NCBI GenBank assembly: GCA_030765065.1
Contig: CM060990.1
Span: 11,283,501 to 11,347,500 of the forward strand
Source of the DNA: Deroplatys truncata
Lineage: Eukaryota; Arthropoda; Insecta; Mantodea; Mantidae
DNA: 64,000 bases
Reading direction: 5' to 3'
Shown here piece by piece: positions 49,122-61,260 of the stretch (the first letter of the stretch is position 1; every line of letters begins with the position of its first letter). Under the pieces are notes generated by a model. The model worked only from the letters and a program-made list of their open reading frames with translations, did not search any database and had not been told where the DNA came from. The translations under genes and the position numbers were made by a program.

Positions 49122-50474
49122 GTAGCAAGCTTGATTTATAATATGAAATTTTAATTTTCCTGTCTGTAATCACAAGGGAATGTAGGAGAATAATCTGAAG
49201 AAATAGGCAAAGTTCCTGAGACATCCTATAAATATATAAGTAAATGTGGCTTTTAGTTTAAACAATAAATACTCTATTTAAAAAGCAAATAGCTTGTAAA
49301 CATCACATTTATTTATGCCTCACTGCTTCATACAAGCAAACACATCCCAAGCATTATTAAACATGACAGACGACTCTTTTGAGGCAATTTGGCTCAAGGA
49401 AATCAAACATTATTGGCTCTTGTTCACGTTTCATTTGCTTGATTGCTGCTGAAATGGTTGTTGGCCAGGAAAATATTTACTACCTTTGTCTCAAACGTGT
49501 TGTCTTATGCCACATAGGAAATAACTATGTTTACGGGTACAAATTGTGAAGGCATTATTTAACATCTGGCAAAAACAAGGAATGTTATTTTAGCATTGCA
49601 CCTTATTGTCGAACGCTTTTTGTAACTATTTCCCCTCGTTCCTGTTTACTATAGCAGGGTTGAAGTAGCACATGAAGGGGTTCTATAGAAAAGATGTGAA
49701 ATGTTTGGCAGTTATCAGCCAATTATATTCCTTTCGATCCTTCAGTAAATTATGATGGACATAAGTCATTTTGCTGCAAAACGAAACACGGCTGGAACAA
49801 AAGTTTATGTTTTGGTAATTTCATTTACGGACTCTGGGATACTAAATAAAGGATGTAAATAAAACAACAAACATTCGTAGGTTTTTATCTAAATGGAAAC
49901 AAGTGCTTCGCCACAATACTAGCTGGTGTCTTCATCTTCCGTTTGTATTGCTTGGGCTCCTTCGTCCTTTACCTTACTTGGTAGCACCGCAGCAAGGTGT
50001 CTAATCAGTTAACCACACAGATCTCCGACCTTCAGTGTAGTCTACAGGGGCACAAACACGAAAACAGGTAATTCTGAAAAATTGGTTTCATTCGAAAATG
50101 AATGGTTTGAAGCGAATGTCAGCTTGCATCCCTTCCATTCCGTATATCATAACTTTAGTAATACTAACACAAAATAATGTTTTAAATTCCGCTCTATAGC
50201 CCTACAGTTCATGTCTTGGGTCTGCTGGACGACGTAAACGACTTTCTCCCACGAAGCTTCTTGTTTATTTCAGAAAAATGACTTGCAATAATTCTGAATT
50301 GTTCAAAGTGATTAAAAATTGAAGTTTGCTTTGCGTATTTTGTAAACTTTCTAAAATTTAAAGACGGTGAGGAATGTATTAATATGTATTTCTTTGTATT
50401 TATCTTGCTGACCGATCAGAAATGTTACAAAAACGAACCGTAAACACTGCACATGTATTGTGTTCTTTTCCTAT
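48660..50474. other. Non-coding AT-rich DNA with a (TA)n microsatellite
   Basis: No gene recognised. A TA dinucleotide repeat lies at about 49090-49118. Confidence 0.5.
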
Positions 50475-50635
50475 TTTAACATTCCAAAACTCATGCGAAG
50501 TATCCCCAGCGTAGTTCGGAGCCCACTGTAAAAGCTGTAGGTCCTCTCATTCATCGCCATCCTCATGACCCTAACAACGGAGGCAACGGATTCCGCCCGA
50601 TAGGTGTCTCCACCTCAGAAATGGGTACTGTCATC
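50475..50635 (+). repeat. Short interspersed repeat, copy 1
   Basis: Shares TAAAAGCTGTAGGTCCTCTC, CAACGGATTCCGCCCG and CTCAGAAATG blocks with the reverse complement of 53448-53625. About 150 bp, no obvious tRNA head. Probably a fragment of a SINE or other dispersed family. Confidence 0.6.
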
Positions 50636-51214
50636 GCTTGGTGGAATCAAGTACCTATCCCCGAAGGTCATGGCCCATACCGAGACGTTCCAAAACTTCT
50701 TCTGAACGGTAGCCTATTTCCTTTTATACAAATAAATATTTAGCATGTAGCTGATGTAAGGTTACCGTTCAAGGACACTCTTAGGATGGACAACATATTA
50801 AATAAGTAATGTACTTGGTACCAGATAGTGTTCGATTGCAGAAAATAAAAGCATGAAGAATCATTTAATAAACTGGAGGTATTACTGCAGGATTAATCCA
50901 CAATATGACAATTCACTGAAATCTATGAGAGAGGCAAAGAAACTATTTAGGAGCAGGACAAGGAAGATGAACAAAGTGCCAGCGGTGATACCTTACTCAT
51001 GGGATGTACAGAGAAAATTATATAATATTGGCCAAATGTAAGAAAACACAGCGCACTAAGAACTTTGAGAGATAAAAGGTGTTCAATGGATGTACTTAGA
51101 GGCTGCAAAAGGAGCTGTCTAAAGAAACAGAAGATGTAAGTTTGTTCGAAAACTCGTTGAATCAATGGAAATCCCTAAAAGCTTACAGTCAGTCCAGTAT
51201 GAAACTTCACACGT

Positions 51215-51440
51215 GCCGTCCTCCGAGGTCTAGTGGTGTCATGCTAGCCCCTGGTTCCCGAGGTCGCAGGTTTAAACCAGGCGGAGGGTGATGGTATTTT
51301 TCGGGCCTAAACATTCTTGGTATGGCTTCCTTCGGAAGGGAAGTAAAACTGGTGTTCCCGTGTCGCAGATTTATGGGACGTAAAAGAACCTCAAGCCCCA
51401 TAAAGCCTCTAAGCAAAAATTTCTGGTCTTTCACGCCCAA
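51215..51440 (+). repeat. tRNA-derived SINE
   Basis: The head CTCCGAGGTCTAGTGGTGTC resembles an A box, and GAGGTCGCAGGTTTAAACC resembles a B box about 40 bp later. A non-tRNA body follows. This is the internal RNA polymerase III promoter layout of a SINE. The 3' end is not clearly defined. Confidence 0.55.
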
Positions 51441-52295
51441 TATAGAATGGAGCGCTAAGAGCCACAGTAGTCAAAGAGCGTCTATACATAAAACACAATT
51501 TCGCTCCGCATGCGCGCACACGTTTCAATAGGACAGTTAAAGCGAAAACAACGCTATCCTATTCCTGGATGCCAGCACCAAATAAGAAAGCACGATCTTC
51601 AACTTAATGTACAAACAAAGCAGTTCTTACAGGAAAATACAAAACCTCAACTCAGAATCAAGTTCACAGTTAAGAGCCGCATTCTAATCTCCACGTAGAC
51701 TGATTTGCCGTTCGTGAAATGTGTTAACTAAATATCAGAATCCAAAATGGTTCCGTGTTTCAGAGATTCTTTGGACATGTGTTCAGCTTACAGACATTAT
51801 TCTCTACCTCCACCCATTTATCTTCTGCTTTCACATTTGTAAGGTTACGACTTACTTTGTTAAAAAGGTCAATCCCGATTTTGCATCACACACTTGGGCA
51901 CCGAAGAAGCATTTTGAAATTCGCAAGATACCCAGAACGTTGTTACATTGTGTGCTTGTCTAGTACCACAACTGTGCTCATTTGTCACATCTACCCAGAG
52001 TCTCTAGTTCAGTGGTTAGAAGTGCATGCCAAACACCTGTGCGCTACGTATATGTTTCGAGGTATAGGTTATACAACACAGGGGACACATCGCGCGCTGC
52101 GACCTACAGAGATCTATTGCAACTACCACCCAGAAGGAAGGGATGAGATGAAGGAAACACGGGAGACTACAGGCTTTAGGCAGACAGGCCACAGAGACGC
52201 GCGGGAGTCCCTAACAGACCTGTACCACTGCTGAGGCCGTCGAGAGAGGGCGATGAACGACCCAACAATCAGGCAGTCCTCTAGTGTCTACGGAG

Positions 52296-52560
52296 AGTAC
52301 TCTTTACCTTGAGCGCCAACTACCAGCACCGCCATACACTACGAAACCTGAAGCACAACTGAAAATGAGAATGAACGGAATGAAAATGAAATGATGGAAA
52401 GGAAATCGTGGTAGAGAAGACACCACCCCAGCATTTGCCTGCCAACCCCGGGGAAACCACGAAACATTTATGGGACAGAGTAGGTGGTCCCGGGGATCGA
52501 GTCCGGAACCTCCCAAATAGCAGTCGCACACGTTACTGCGGCGCCAGGTTTTCAGGTATC
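52296..52560 (-). repeat. tRNA-derived SINE, same family as the PolB spacer arrays
   Basis: On the minus strand: a tRNA-like head with GCGCCGCAGTAACGTG, a B-box-like GGACTCGATCCC, then CGTGGTTTCCCCGGGG, CAGGCAAATGCTGGGGTGG and CACGATTTCCTTTCC. The last blocks match the repeated body at 6700-7985 and 42050-43095. Confidence 0.65.
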
Positions 52561-53447
52561 TAAACACATTTCTTAATGCAGTATACTGTTGCACGTTAGA
52601 CCCAAGAACTCAAGAAAATAAAAAATGAATACATTAAATAAATAAAAAGTTTGAGAGGTTTAATTTAAATACAATTACGGTTCCTTCACACCGAGAGGAA
52701 ACTGCAAGCTTCTGCAACTCTTTGTCACAAACGTCGGTGCATTTCCAGGTTCGAAATGCACATTAAGACGCATTAGCGCCAGGATTCCTATGTAACAGAG
52801 AAGTGCCAACAATTCCAGCTGAGAAAAGGCATTGCACTTCTTTTGGCTCAGTTTCCGTGTCGACCTATTTATATCGAAACAAAAGAATTAAACACAAATA
52901 ACATTTTGAAGGTAGAGAATGGTGCCAGGAGAAACGTACCGTTATATATTTAGTCTACTTAAATGGGTCTTCGATCGAGAAGAGTAATAATACACGAAGA
53001 TCGGACGAAAGTTGCTTCAACACAAGAGAACTTAACTCCTTCAGAAAATGGACAATAGTCTTCCAAGTGAGTAGCAAAGTCGAGCCGACAACATCACTGA
53101 CTGCTGTACCTATTCTTGGCTGTGTGTAGGGCAACGGACATCTCTTGAAACATGCCATCCCCGTTACTGTCCTCTGCTTATGGTGTCCTGCGTGGACAGA
53201 GGCAGGGGATCTCGGTCTTTTCCACGAATTAGTTTGTGAAAACGACTCTAACTGAAATGTGGATCCTCCATTTGAAATTTGAAGCTTCCGAATCTTACGC
53301 GCTTTCTATTTATAAGGATACTGAAGGAAATACACAAGAAATTATACTACTGAATGTCAAGAAGTGGAACTTAAATATACATTAGTTGACGTTTCTAACG
53401 CTCCCCATTTGACCTATGACCTTCGGGGGCTACCACATTCCGCCAAA

Positions 53448-53625
53448 CAATGACTGAACACATTTCTGAGGTAGAGGCACCCAGCGGGCGGAATCCGTTG
53501 CCTCCGATGGTAGAGTGATGATGAAGATGGCGGTGGAATGAGAGGACCTACAGCTTTTACCGTGGGGACTGAACCACGTTGGGCCTTGGGAAAACTTCGC
53601 ATGAGCAAGTCAGAAATGAAGGCGT
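53448..53625 (-). repeat. Short interspersed repeat, copy 2 (inverted)
   Basis: Reverse-complement relative of 50475-50635, slightly longer on both sides. Confidence 0.6.
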
Positions 53626-54074
53626 GGATAGCGCGGACTTAAAATCGCCATTCTAAAGCTGCGCTACCCTGGCGCCCAAATTTACATTAGTTATTTAAAC
53701 AATTTACTTCCTTTCTATGGTTTTCTTTATTTGATCGTTATTATACATAAGGTTCACTTCCTTATGCAATTTTTCCCTCGCAAAGAAACAAAATGCTCTT
53801 TCCCGAGTATAGTTGAGTTAATTACTTAATGCAATAGATTATGACGTTACAAAACCTAATCTACTTTCTATATAATCTGTATATTTTTAGCGTCCTATAG
53901 TTGACCGTGAAGCTAATTTTACAGAAATACGTCAGTGGATGTTTGTGATAGTACTTACCATAAAAATAACCTTACATGTTGTTATGATTCTTTCTTCAAA
54001 CAAACTTTAATAAATAAACTGAGAGTGGAATAGTCCGCAAACATGATGCACTGCAGAATCACACATTCAATCCT

Positions 54075-54210
54075 CTCTCACACACACAAACTGACATATA
54101 TGAACACATACAGACACACTCATACAGGGTGACATATATGAACACATACACACACACACTCACAAAACTGGCGTATGTGAACACATACACACACTCACAC
54201 AAACTGACAT
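54075..54210. repeat. AC-rich tandem repeat, about 42-bp unit, three copies
   Basis: Three imperfect copies of ACACTCACACAAACTGACAT-type sequence followed by ATATGAACACATAC. Followed at 54221-54273 by a small inverted repeat (CATTGACGG...CCGTCAATG). Confidence 0.65.
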
Positions 54211-54274
54211 AAGTAGTAAGCATTGACGGTTTTCAGCACAGCCCCATCATGATGCAGAAGCCGTCAATGTAAAT

Positions 54275-54545
54275 CACGGCATTAAAAATGTGCTTGAATC
54301 CGTGTATGTGTGTAATGGGATGTGTGTGTTACGTAGTGATGGAAGGTGTGGCCAGCGATTTGGAGGCCCCCCTCACGGTAAGAGCTGTGTGTGTGTGTGT
54401 GTGCGCGCGTGCCTGCATTAAAAATGTGCTTGGATCCGTGTATGTGTGTGACGGGGTGTACGTAGTAATGGAAGTTGTGGTCAGATTTTTGGAAGCCCCC
54501 CTCGCGGTAAGAATTGTGTATGTGTGCGTGTGCGCGCATCTCAGC
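54275..54545. repeat. Two-copy tandem repeat, about 130 bp
   Basis: ATTAAAAATGTGCTTGAATC or GGATC, then CGTGTATGTGTGT, GTAGTGATGGAAG or GTAGTAATGGAAG, and CCCCCCTCACGGTAAGA or its variant occur twice in the same order. Open frames on both strands here reflect the repeat. Confidence 0.65.
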
Positions 54546-54689
54546 AGGCGAATGTGTACTTAAATAAATTATATGATCTGTAATGTACCGTCCCCCACCT
54601 GGTAAGACATTACAATAGTTGTTATAGCTAAAATCGTATCATCATGAAATTTAAATGTGGTCTAATGAGAATGCAATGAATAACCACTT

Positions 54690-55270
54690 GAAAAATAATG
54701 CATACCTGTAAAAATCAGAAAATCGATGTGAAGCTTTTCAGTATCCAAGAGAAATGAAAAAAAATAACATTGAAATTATTTAGAAAAAGCGAGACATCTA
54801 CCTAGTTAATGCGAGAAAGTTGAAACTCGACAAATATTACAGCTGTATGATAAATTTCACGCTCCAGTATCCTCAAGGTAGAAATATATAACAAGCTGAA
54901 GTACCCCTGCGGTAATCGGCACCTCCTCTAAAAAATCAGAAAAAGGTGCTTGTTAATTCGGTATCCAAAAGAAAATAAAAAAGATATGTGAACCTTTTAT
55001 GCGTCTAAACAGCGTTACTAATATTCGAGACAGTTGCGTGGTTATCAAAGAATAATACAAAAGCGCCCCTATGACTAAGACTTATTAAACAGTCAATGCA
55101 AGCCTGAAAAACATGTCGATGATTCAGTATCGAAAAGAAATAAAATAACGCTGTTATAAGCGCGACATATAATGCAAGGCAGTAAAACCTCGAAAGTATG
55201 ATAAAGTCAATCGCTCCGGTGTCCTCAAGAAAGAAATTTACTGTTAGTAAAACAAACTGAATCATTTCTA
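54690..55270. repeat. Degenerate ~200-bp tandem repeats, about three units
   Basis: Recurring order: AAATCAG, GTATCCAAAAGAAA or similar, a purine-rich run, GCGACAT, a stretch on AAACTCGACAAATATTAC or AAACCTCGAAAGTATGAT, and CGCTCCAGTATCCTCAAG. Strongly diverged. No gene seen here or in the rest of 54580-56100. Confidence 0.45.
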
Positions 55271-56164
55271 TGCCAAGCGGTACCCTCCATATGGAGTCTA
55301 ATTATATGTTAGGTAAAAAACCAGAGGTAATGTAGTAAAAAAAGTAATGCGCGAGCAAAACGATCTCCCTGCACTATAATTACCTATAAATGGCGGGTAA
55401 CGAAGTGCTGAGGACAAAGGTGTGATCTAAATGCATCCAGACGAAAAAGCGCTCCAGGTGTGTACCCCGTGTACGATAAAAAATACACTTACATGCTCAT
55501 ATACACAAGACGATAATTGAACTAAACATAAAAAATCAAAAACACTTGCTATGAAGCATCAAAATGATCACGTCCCTTGAATGTAAGCCACCAATGGCCA
55601 AAGAACTGCGCACGCATACATCATCTAAGGGAAATACGAGAAAAAAATCCTGGATGTAGAAACCCCATTATAATAAATCACGTTATAAAATCGAAGACAC
55701 ATAACTAAGAACTTAAGTATTTATGCAAGAGGCATGTGAAGTGTCATTCCATAAAGTATAATATGTGAGCCACGAAGTGGTATCGGGGTGGGGGAATACT
55801 TAATGTGAAATGAGGTCAACAAACAACACAACTATAAAACATGCGTGAACACGAATTTCACACCAATTCAACTATTGCTCGAGACAGGACAGGAAGCATG
55901 GGTGGTAAGTGAACAATGTTTGTTACAACATTCAGTGCAAGATCCTTTCTATAAAAATGTAGTATACGTGAAAGGATTTCGTGTCGTGCGTTTTGTCCAG
56001 AATATATACCGCAGTACATTTCTGTCAATATTTTTGTTCATGTAAGTCTAACGAGTTTAAGATATTTCCGTTGACCTAAAATACAAAGTGCGTATATTAA
56101 AATCCTGTTGAAACACTTCTGAATGTTACAGGTGAAATAGTATACCAACTGAATGAACTGGGAG

Positions 56165-56470
56165 ATGGTAAGGGCTATCTTACGTACTAAAAATCTCCCT
56201 CATTTGGAATTGAATGTTCCCTTCAAGATAAACAGCCTAAAACCGGTGTGTACAAAATATGGAGAACGCATCGTTGTAATTCTGGATCGGCATCAAATCT
56301 TTCTCTAGGAACGATTTAAAAACATGTCAGCAAAGCAAAAGGCTGTAATTAATTCAGGAAGATACCAGCTTGTATGTATGGGTCAGGAAAGTCTGTCGAG
56401 CGGATACAAGCGACACAAGCTGTCTTTTTTACAGGCGAAAGTAAACGTTTATAAACTTACAGGTCTGTAG
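56165..56470 (+). pseudogene. Small conserved virus-like protein (OB-fold-type candidate), one stop
   Basis: Frame from ATG 56165 to TAG 56468-56470, 101 codons, interrupted once by TAG at 56306-56308. The segment KYGERIVVILDR and the ending GRYQLVCMGQESL resemble a small protein family that I associate with virus-like and Polinton-related loci in arthropods, sometimes described as single-stranded-DNA-binding-like. That link is from general recognition, not from a catalytic motif. No zinc site or signal peptide. It would be the leftmost recognisable gene of the right-end module. Confidence 0.45.
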
Positions 56471-56937
56471 TTACAATAATGCTAATAATTCTTCTAGCAA
56501 GATAATAAATCCTTGTTTTAAGAAATGCATGGTCATAGATTTAATTATGATATATGGAGAAAATATCATTTTTGAATTCCACCTGTTTTTTGTTTGAAGC
56601 AGAACAAATTCTTATTGTCTTTATGCATGTGTTAAATAGAAAACTTATAACCCCCAGCTTTGAACGATGATTTTCAAATAATGTTTTAAATACATTTGCA
56701 GCAATTTAATAAGAAAATCATGTTACGTTTATAATTAACTGTAAAAAGGTGTGCATCATTTTTAAAGAAAATTACATTTGCAACAATTTTATACATACGA
56801 AAAAATGTAAAAAATCAACGTGTAGCATATACATGTCAAATACTTATTTTATAAAAAAATGTGATATGCTGATAATAGATACATTTTATATAAGATGTAT
56901 ATAGAACCTGCTGCAAGAATGAACTGTATAATTTCAG

Positions 56938-56988
56938 ACAATGGCAGTGATTTCAGCTCCAGGAGTGCAGAATACGGAAGGATCCATG
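56938..56988 (+). CDS. Candidate small exon
   Basis: A 51-bp stretch between an acceptor (TATAATTTCAG) and a donor (GTACGT), containing an ATG at 56941 and open in that frame (MAVISAPGVQNTEGSM). Its phase is compatible with the candidate exon at 58415-58534. Too short to prove. Confidence 0.25.
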
Positions 56989-57619
56989 GTACGTCTACCA
57001 AGAGTTTAATTCAATTTTACTAAAAATATAAAGAAGGCATGCATGAAAAATTATAGATTTACAAACGCAAAAAATAGCAATTTCAGTTTAAATAAAATTT
57101 ATAATCAAACTGCAAAACGATTATGAATAATGAAAAATAATTGGAATATCAGCTTGTAACATTGTTTTAAAATCTTACGCTATTTTCGAAAAAAGATAAA
57201 CACGGTTTAAGAAAAATCATGTCTTGTTTAATCAAACTACAACAGTTTTAAGAAGAAATAATCATAGATAAAACCAGTGTATGCCTACAGCACTATCGAT
57301 AAGAATGTGTGAGTAAAAATATTTTTCCTTGTTTAAAGGTTTAAAAACAAATTATTTATTTACATCTTTTTGTAACAACTTTAGACACTGCAGTAAAACA
57401 ACAGGATATCCACAGAAAGTTAAAGGCTACAGAAACTATGAGCAAAAAATGTAGGATTTCAACTCAGTTATTGTTTGGAGAACACTGAATTGACAATAGC
57501 TCTTATTGTTTGTATATATATGTGTTAAAATGGATTTTTATAATTACAGCTACAACATTGGTTTTAAAAACCCTGTCCAACAAAATATTCATTTGATAAT
57601 TACTAAACATGAACTTGTA

Positions 57620-57990
57620 TTTAAAAAACTATGTTCTGCAAACTGTCAGCTTAAGACAAAATATGCTTATCAAACATTATATGTGCATAAAAATATTTTT
57701 TCTAATCACAGTGCAAATAGATTTCAGCTTAAAAATGACACATATTAAAAGAACGGTTTTGCAAATTGTCAGCTTAAGATAAAAAATGCATACTAAACAT
57801 TATATGTGCATAAAATATTTTTCTAATCACAGTGAAAATAGATTTCAACTTAAAAAATGGCGCATATTAAAAAACTATGTTTTGCAAATTGTAAGCTTAA
57901 GATAAAAAATGCCTACAAAACATTATATGTGCATAAAAATATTTTTTCTAATCATAATGCAAATAGATTTCAGCTTTAAAAATGACATAT
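57620..57990. repeat. Three ~126-bp AT-rich tandem repeats
   Basis: Three units with GCAAATTGTCAGCTTAAGA or close variants, CATTATATGTGCATAAAA and TCTAATCACAGTGCAAATAG in the same order, and a more diverged fourth near 58150-58330. Non-coding; they fill the space between the candidate exons. Confidence 0.7.
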
Positions 57991-58414
57991 ATCAAATATG
58001 CGAATAGATTTGAAGAAAGTTTTTGTTGTTTGTATATATATGTTAAAAATTAACTTTTATAATTTCAGCTTAGAACGTTGGTTTAAAAAAGCATTATATA
58101 GTTACATTCCAACAAACTATTCATTTGATAATTACTATATAAAGCTTGTAGCATGGTAAAAAAGCCTTTTTTGCAAATAGAATTCAACTTAAAATTAAAA
58201 AAAACATATCAAACATTATTTGCGTATAAAAAAGTATTTGTTCTAATTACAGTGCAAAAATATTTCAGGTAAAAATATAAAAATCCCATTGTATGTCAAA
58301 TAAGTGAATAGATTCCTTCAGCTTAAAAAATACCACGCATTTCGATTTCAAATATCTTAACTGTATGCATGTGGCAACTTGCATTAGTAATGCCACTTTG
58401 TATTACCATTTCAG

Positions 58415-58534
58415 AGAAAGGCGTGCACGCCATCCCGAATAAAACCGGAGCTGAAACAACCAAAGGTCAAGAGAACGGGAACCCAATCCAAAGAGGACAA
58501 TGTATCTGCACCGAAGAAAGCTAGAACAGATTCG
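58415..58534 (+). CDS. Candidate exon, basic Lys/Pro-rich protein segment
   Basis: 120 bp (40 codons) between an acceptor CCATTTCAG and a donor GTGAGT. It encodes a basic stretch including KPELKQPKVKRTG and ending APKKARTDS, which resembles a nuclear localisation region. I do not recognise the protein. The frame continues 13 codons past the donor before a stop. An alternative is that no splicing occurs and a frameshift joins it to the frame that follows. Confidence 0.3.
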
Positions 58535-58542
58535 GTGAGTGA

Positions 58543-58824
58543 ACAGAGGAAAAGAATCTTGCATATAATAATGTAGAATCAGCCTTTAAAAATTGGATCC
58601 ATAGAAGTCAAATAGAAAACACATTGAAAATGATAGATCCGGAATCAGTTCTAGATGTGTGTGAACCCCTGGTTAGCAATGAATTTAGGAGTAATCTCGC
58701 TCGAAACGCGTCGGTAATAAAATTATATGCTACATTAGTATGCCAATATATCATCCAGACTCCCGAAAATGAAAAGATGGTCTCCAACATTGAACCTCCT
58801 GGCGGTCCTCTTTTCAGTTCTTAA
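58543..58824 (+). CDS. Unknown open frame, helical-looking
   Basis: Ninety-three codons open from just after a TGA at 58540-58542 to TAA at 58822-58824. It reads as a normal soluble protein (for example ENTLKMIDPESVLDVCEPL and ASVIKLYATLVCQYII), with no low-complexity sequence. I recognise no family. From about 58780 it overlaps integrase-derived sequence on the other strand, so the last 15 codons are probably not original. Confidence 0.3.
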   Translation, partial: TEEKNLAYNNVESAFKNWIHRSQIENTLKMIDPESVLDVCEPLVSNEFRSNLARNASVIKLYATLVCQYIIQTPENEKMVSNIEPPGGPLFSS

Positions 58825-59385
58825 AACGTCATGACGATACACCGCGAGGAGGTCATTGTTCCTGACGTCGCGAGGCTTCGTCTGAATCGTCGAGTGGTAA
58901 GTATTGTTGTAAGTGTTAATGGTTCCTATCAAGAGAGCCAGAAGTTTATAGGAACCTCTAGCAAAACGCTCTCTATGCATCCTAGTTTTGAAGCGTTCTT
59001 ATTAAACGTTCACCAGCAGTAGCCTTTATGACACTGAATGTACTGTAATAATTAATTCCATACCTTGCCTTTAATTGTCTTACATGCTTATTGTAAATTC
59101 CTTGTCATTATCGGATGTGATATCTTAGGCGGTGTATTCAGATCCTCCAGTATATCTCGCATTGCTTTTGTAACGTTAGCTCCGGTCTTGTATTTCATAG
59201 GTGTTGCATAGGTAATTTTTGAACAAAAAATTAACAGCGATAGGAATGTACTTATTTTTTATGTTTTGTTTTGCATATGGTACCATTTAAGTAAGATCTA
59301 TTTGTAATAAGTCATTAAGGCCTTTACTATTTTCCTGCGAAGGAATCTCCTGGAGGGAGAATGTAATTCGGTAGCGAGGTTTTGT
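58780..59385 (-). pseudogene. Retroviral-type integrase of Polinton class, multiply broken
   Basis: Minus-strand pieces in three frames. First comes a catalytic-core start with NDLLQIDL (about 59300-59325), then MVPYAKQN, FSKITYATPMKYKTGANV (about 59190-59240), a second-Asp region SDNDKEFT (about 59110), an E-containing helix region near 59010, and a C-terminal part with YNNTYHSTIQTKPRDV (about 58880-58930) and FNVGDHLFIFG (about 58785-58815). This is the rve-type integrase that inserts Polinton-like DNA. The N-terminal zinc-binding part is not visible, at least five stops or shifts are present, and the C-terminus ends at about 58780, where unrelated sequence begins. It probably marks one edge of the surviving element. 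Confidence 0.82.
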
Positions 59386-59389
59386 CTGA

Positions 59390-60138
59390 TCATGCTATGA
59401 TTTTTGAGGTTCTCAATTCTTTGATGATCTCTTGCATTTCCGATGTATAATTCGAATTGCTAGCCTCCCTCGATACAATTAGTAATCTGAGTCTACTAAT
59501 AAGAATATTGTGGTCAGACCAATATACGTAGTTCAACTTCCTATCCCAAACGTCCTCCTTCCATACGAGACCTGAACCGGTCGTAGTGTTGATTATCCTG
59601 CGTATGATATTCTTATGTTTATACCCCTTGTTCGACCTCAGACGAACACACGTGCTGTATCCCTGTCTGTGAAAAAGAGTTTGTTTCAAAATCTGAGAAT
59701 AAATATCCAGATCGTCTTTCGTATACGATGAGTTTTGAGGTACACGCTTGAATAATACCTCGTACAGCCACGGGTTAGCCACATAAGTCCCATCTCCTAT
59801 ATGAACGCTTTTATCTGAAAATGTAATTAATGTATTTCCTAGCTCATAGTCCCCATCTGCGTAGCGTACTCCGAAGCTAACGTCCAGATCGCTGCCGTTA
59901 GCTGTTCGAACCTTCTTCAGGTATTTCGCAAGGGTGTCCGTATCTACGGTTTCTTCTTCTTCAGACCGAGAAAGGGGTTCTTTATTATATCATTCAGAAG
60001 AATAGTAACGGGCTGGAGAACCTCGGACATTACACGCTAGGTTTTGATCTTAGGACTCTTTAGGGAACGCAACTTTTCCTTTATTGCATTACTGTGTCGA
60101 GCTATGGATTCCTTGAGTCTGATAGCTTCTAAATACAT
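59390..60138 (-). pseudogene. DUF8207-type protein, frameshifted
   Basis: Starts at a minus-strand ATG (60138-60136) with MYLEAIRLKESIARHS and ends at 59390. The clean C-terminal 130 residues (59782-59390) contain NPWLYEVLFKRVPQNSSYTK, then KLNYVYWSDHNILISRLRLL and a terminal helix ending IIKELRTSKIIA. These match my recollection of the DUF8207 proteins common next to Polinton-type genes in arthropod genomes. Their function is unknown. The middle (59783-60060) is broken by stops and shifts. It is followed immediately by integrase sequence on the same strand. Confidence 0.6.
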
Positions 60139-60156
60139 CTTGAAATAAATGCGCAT

Positions 60157-61163
60157 TTAAGCTGCTGCTGTCAATATATATAAAAGTTTCAATTCGATAC
60201 TCAGAATATGTCCATCTTTAGCACGATTAGCTGGAGCTGTGAAGGTCAACTTATCGTCTATCATTAACGGGTGCCGGATTAATTTCAACTACCTTATCGT
60301 TTATTGCAAACATTATATCGTTTCTCGTATTGGGATGCGCTGATGAGATCATAGAACAGACAATCACCTCTCTGTTTACCACCGACTTTTAGTATTCGAG
60401 TCCCGAAGATAGCATATATCTCTGCGAGCTACCTCTGTACGGTTTCGTTTGCAATGTAATGATGAACTGCCCTCTCATTTGTCCTAAAATAGCATTTATG
60501 ACACCCACTTGCGATTTAAGAATATCAACATTATTTATAGTGAACTTTGGTACTTATCTAGCGAGCTCTCTCGGTTTACCAAGGTTTTCAAATTTTTCTA
60601 CTGCTGCAACAATTTCTTGAGGCATAGAAGTTAGAGTTCTGTTTAAAACTATCTGCGTTTCAGCATGTTTCTTTACAACAAGGTGTCTAACAAATTTCTT
60701 TGTTGCGGCATCGCTATCGTCCACGGGTTCGGCTATATCCATTATTCGTTTCTTTCGAAAGGAAACGCTTCCTTTCGAATCGGGAAGCAGTGTGCATGCA
60801 TTTAGGTAATATAACATGTATTTTTTATTTGGAACATCATGATCATGAACTGGAGGCAATAGTACCTTCAATCTTCTCGTATCAAGAATGACATTATTTT
60901 CTGCATCGCGTTTGAATGTGTATTTTCTTAGGTATTTCATTAGCCTCTCATTTTTGATCTTCGAGCGATGTTTGCACGTGCTGCCTAAGCACAGCTTCAA
61001 ATTCACCCATACGCTGATATGAAGTCTTTCCGGTGAAAGTCTGCATTCGATGCTCGACGACAGTTGTAAGCTTATCAACGTTTAGTCGTTGCATCATCGT
61101 CTTCTTTGGGATCCTGAACGTTGCATAATAGATTTTTCTTGAATTGGTAGTTTCCCGTGTCAT
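60157..61163 (-). pseudogene. Fibre-like virion protein candidate, broken
   Basis: Minus-strand coding region of about 335 codons from ATG 61163 to a stop at 60157-60159, just before the DUF8207-type ATG. Two related segments, RRLKVLLPPVHDHDVPNKKY (about 60850) and RIMDIAEPVDDSDAATKKFV (about 60710), fit the P-V-x-D-x-D-x-x-x-K-K-[YF] repeat seen in trimeric tail-fibre shafts. That makes an attachment or fibre-type role plausible but unproven. Breaks: a frameshift near 60970, TAA at 60554-60556, a stop near 60390 and a shift near 60260. The last part (about 60160-60550) might be a separate gene. Confidence 0.5.
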
Positions 61164-61260
61164 CTCGATTTATGATATAACTATTAAGCGTACCTCTGGA
61201 CGGGATGATCCTCCATGATCCGAATCTATCGATACTCATAGCTGGAATGAGCAATGCTCT

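Noticed and set aside
50853-51041. 62-codon plus-strand frame
   Set aside because: Protein-like composition, but no family, splice context or neighbour supports it.
52000-52240. Possible tRNA gene or SINE head (TAGTTCAGTGGTTAGAAGTG)
   Set aside because: The A-box resemblance is good, but I could not fold an acceptor stem or find a convincing B box, so I do not call it.
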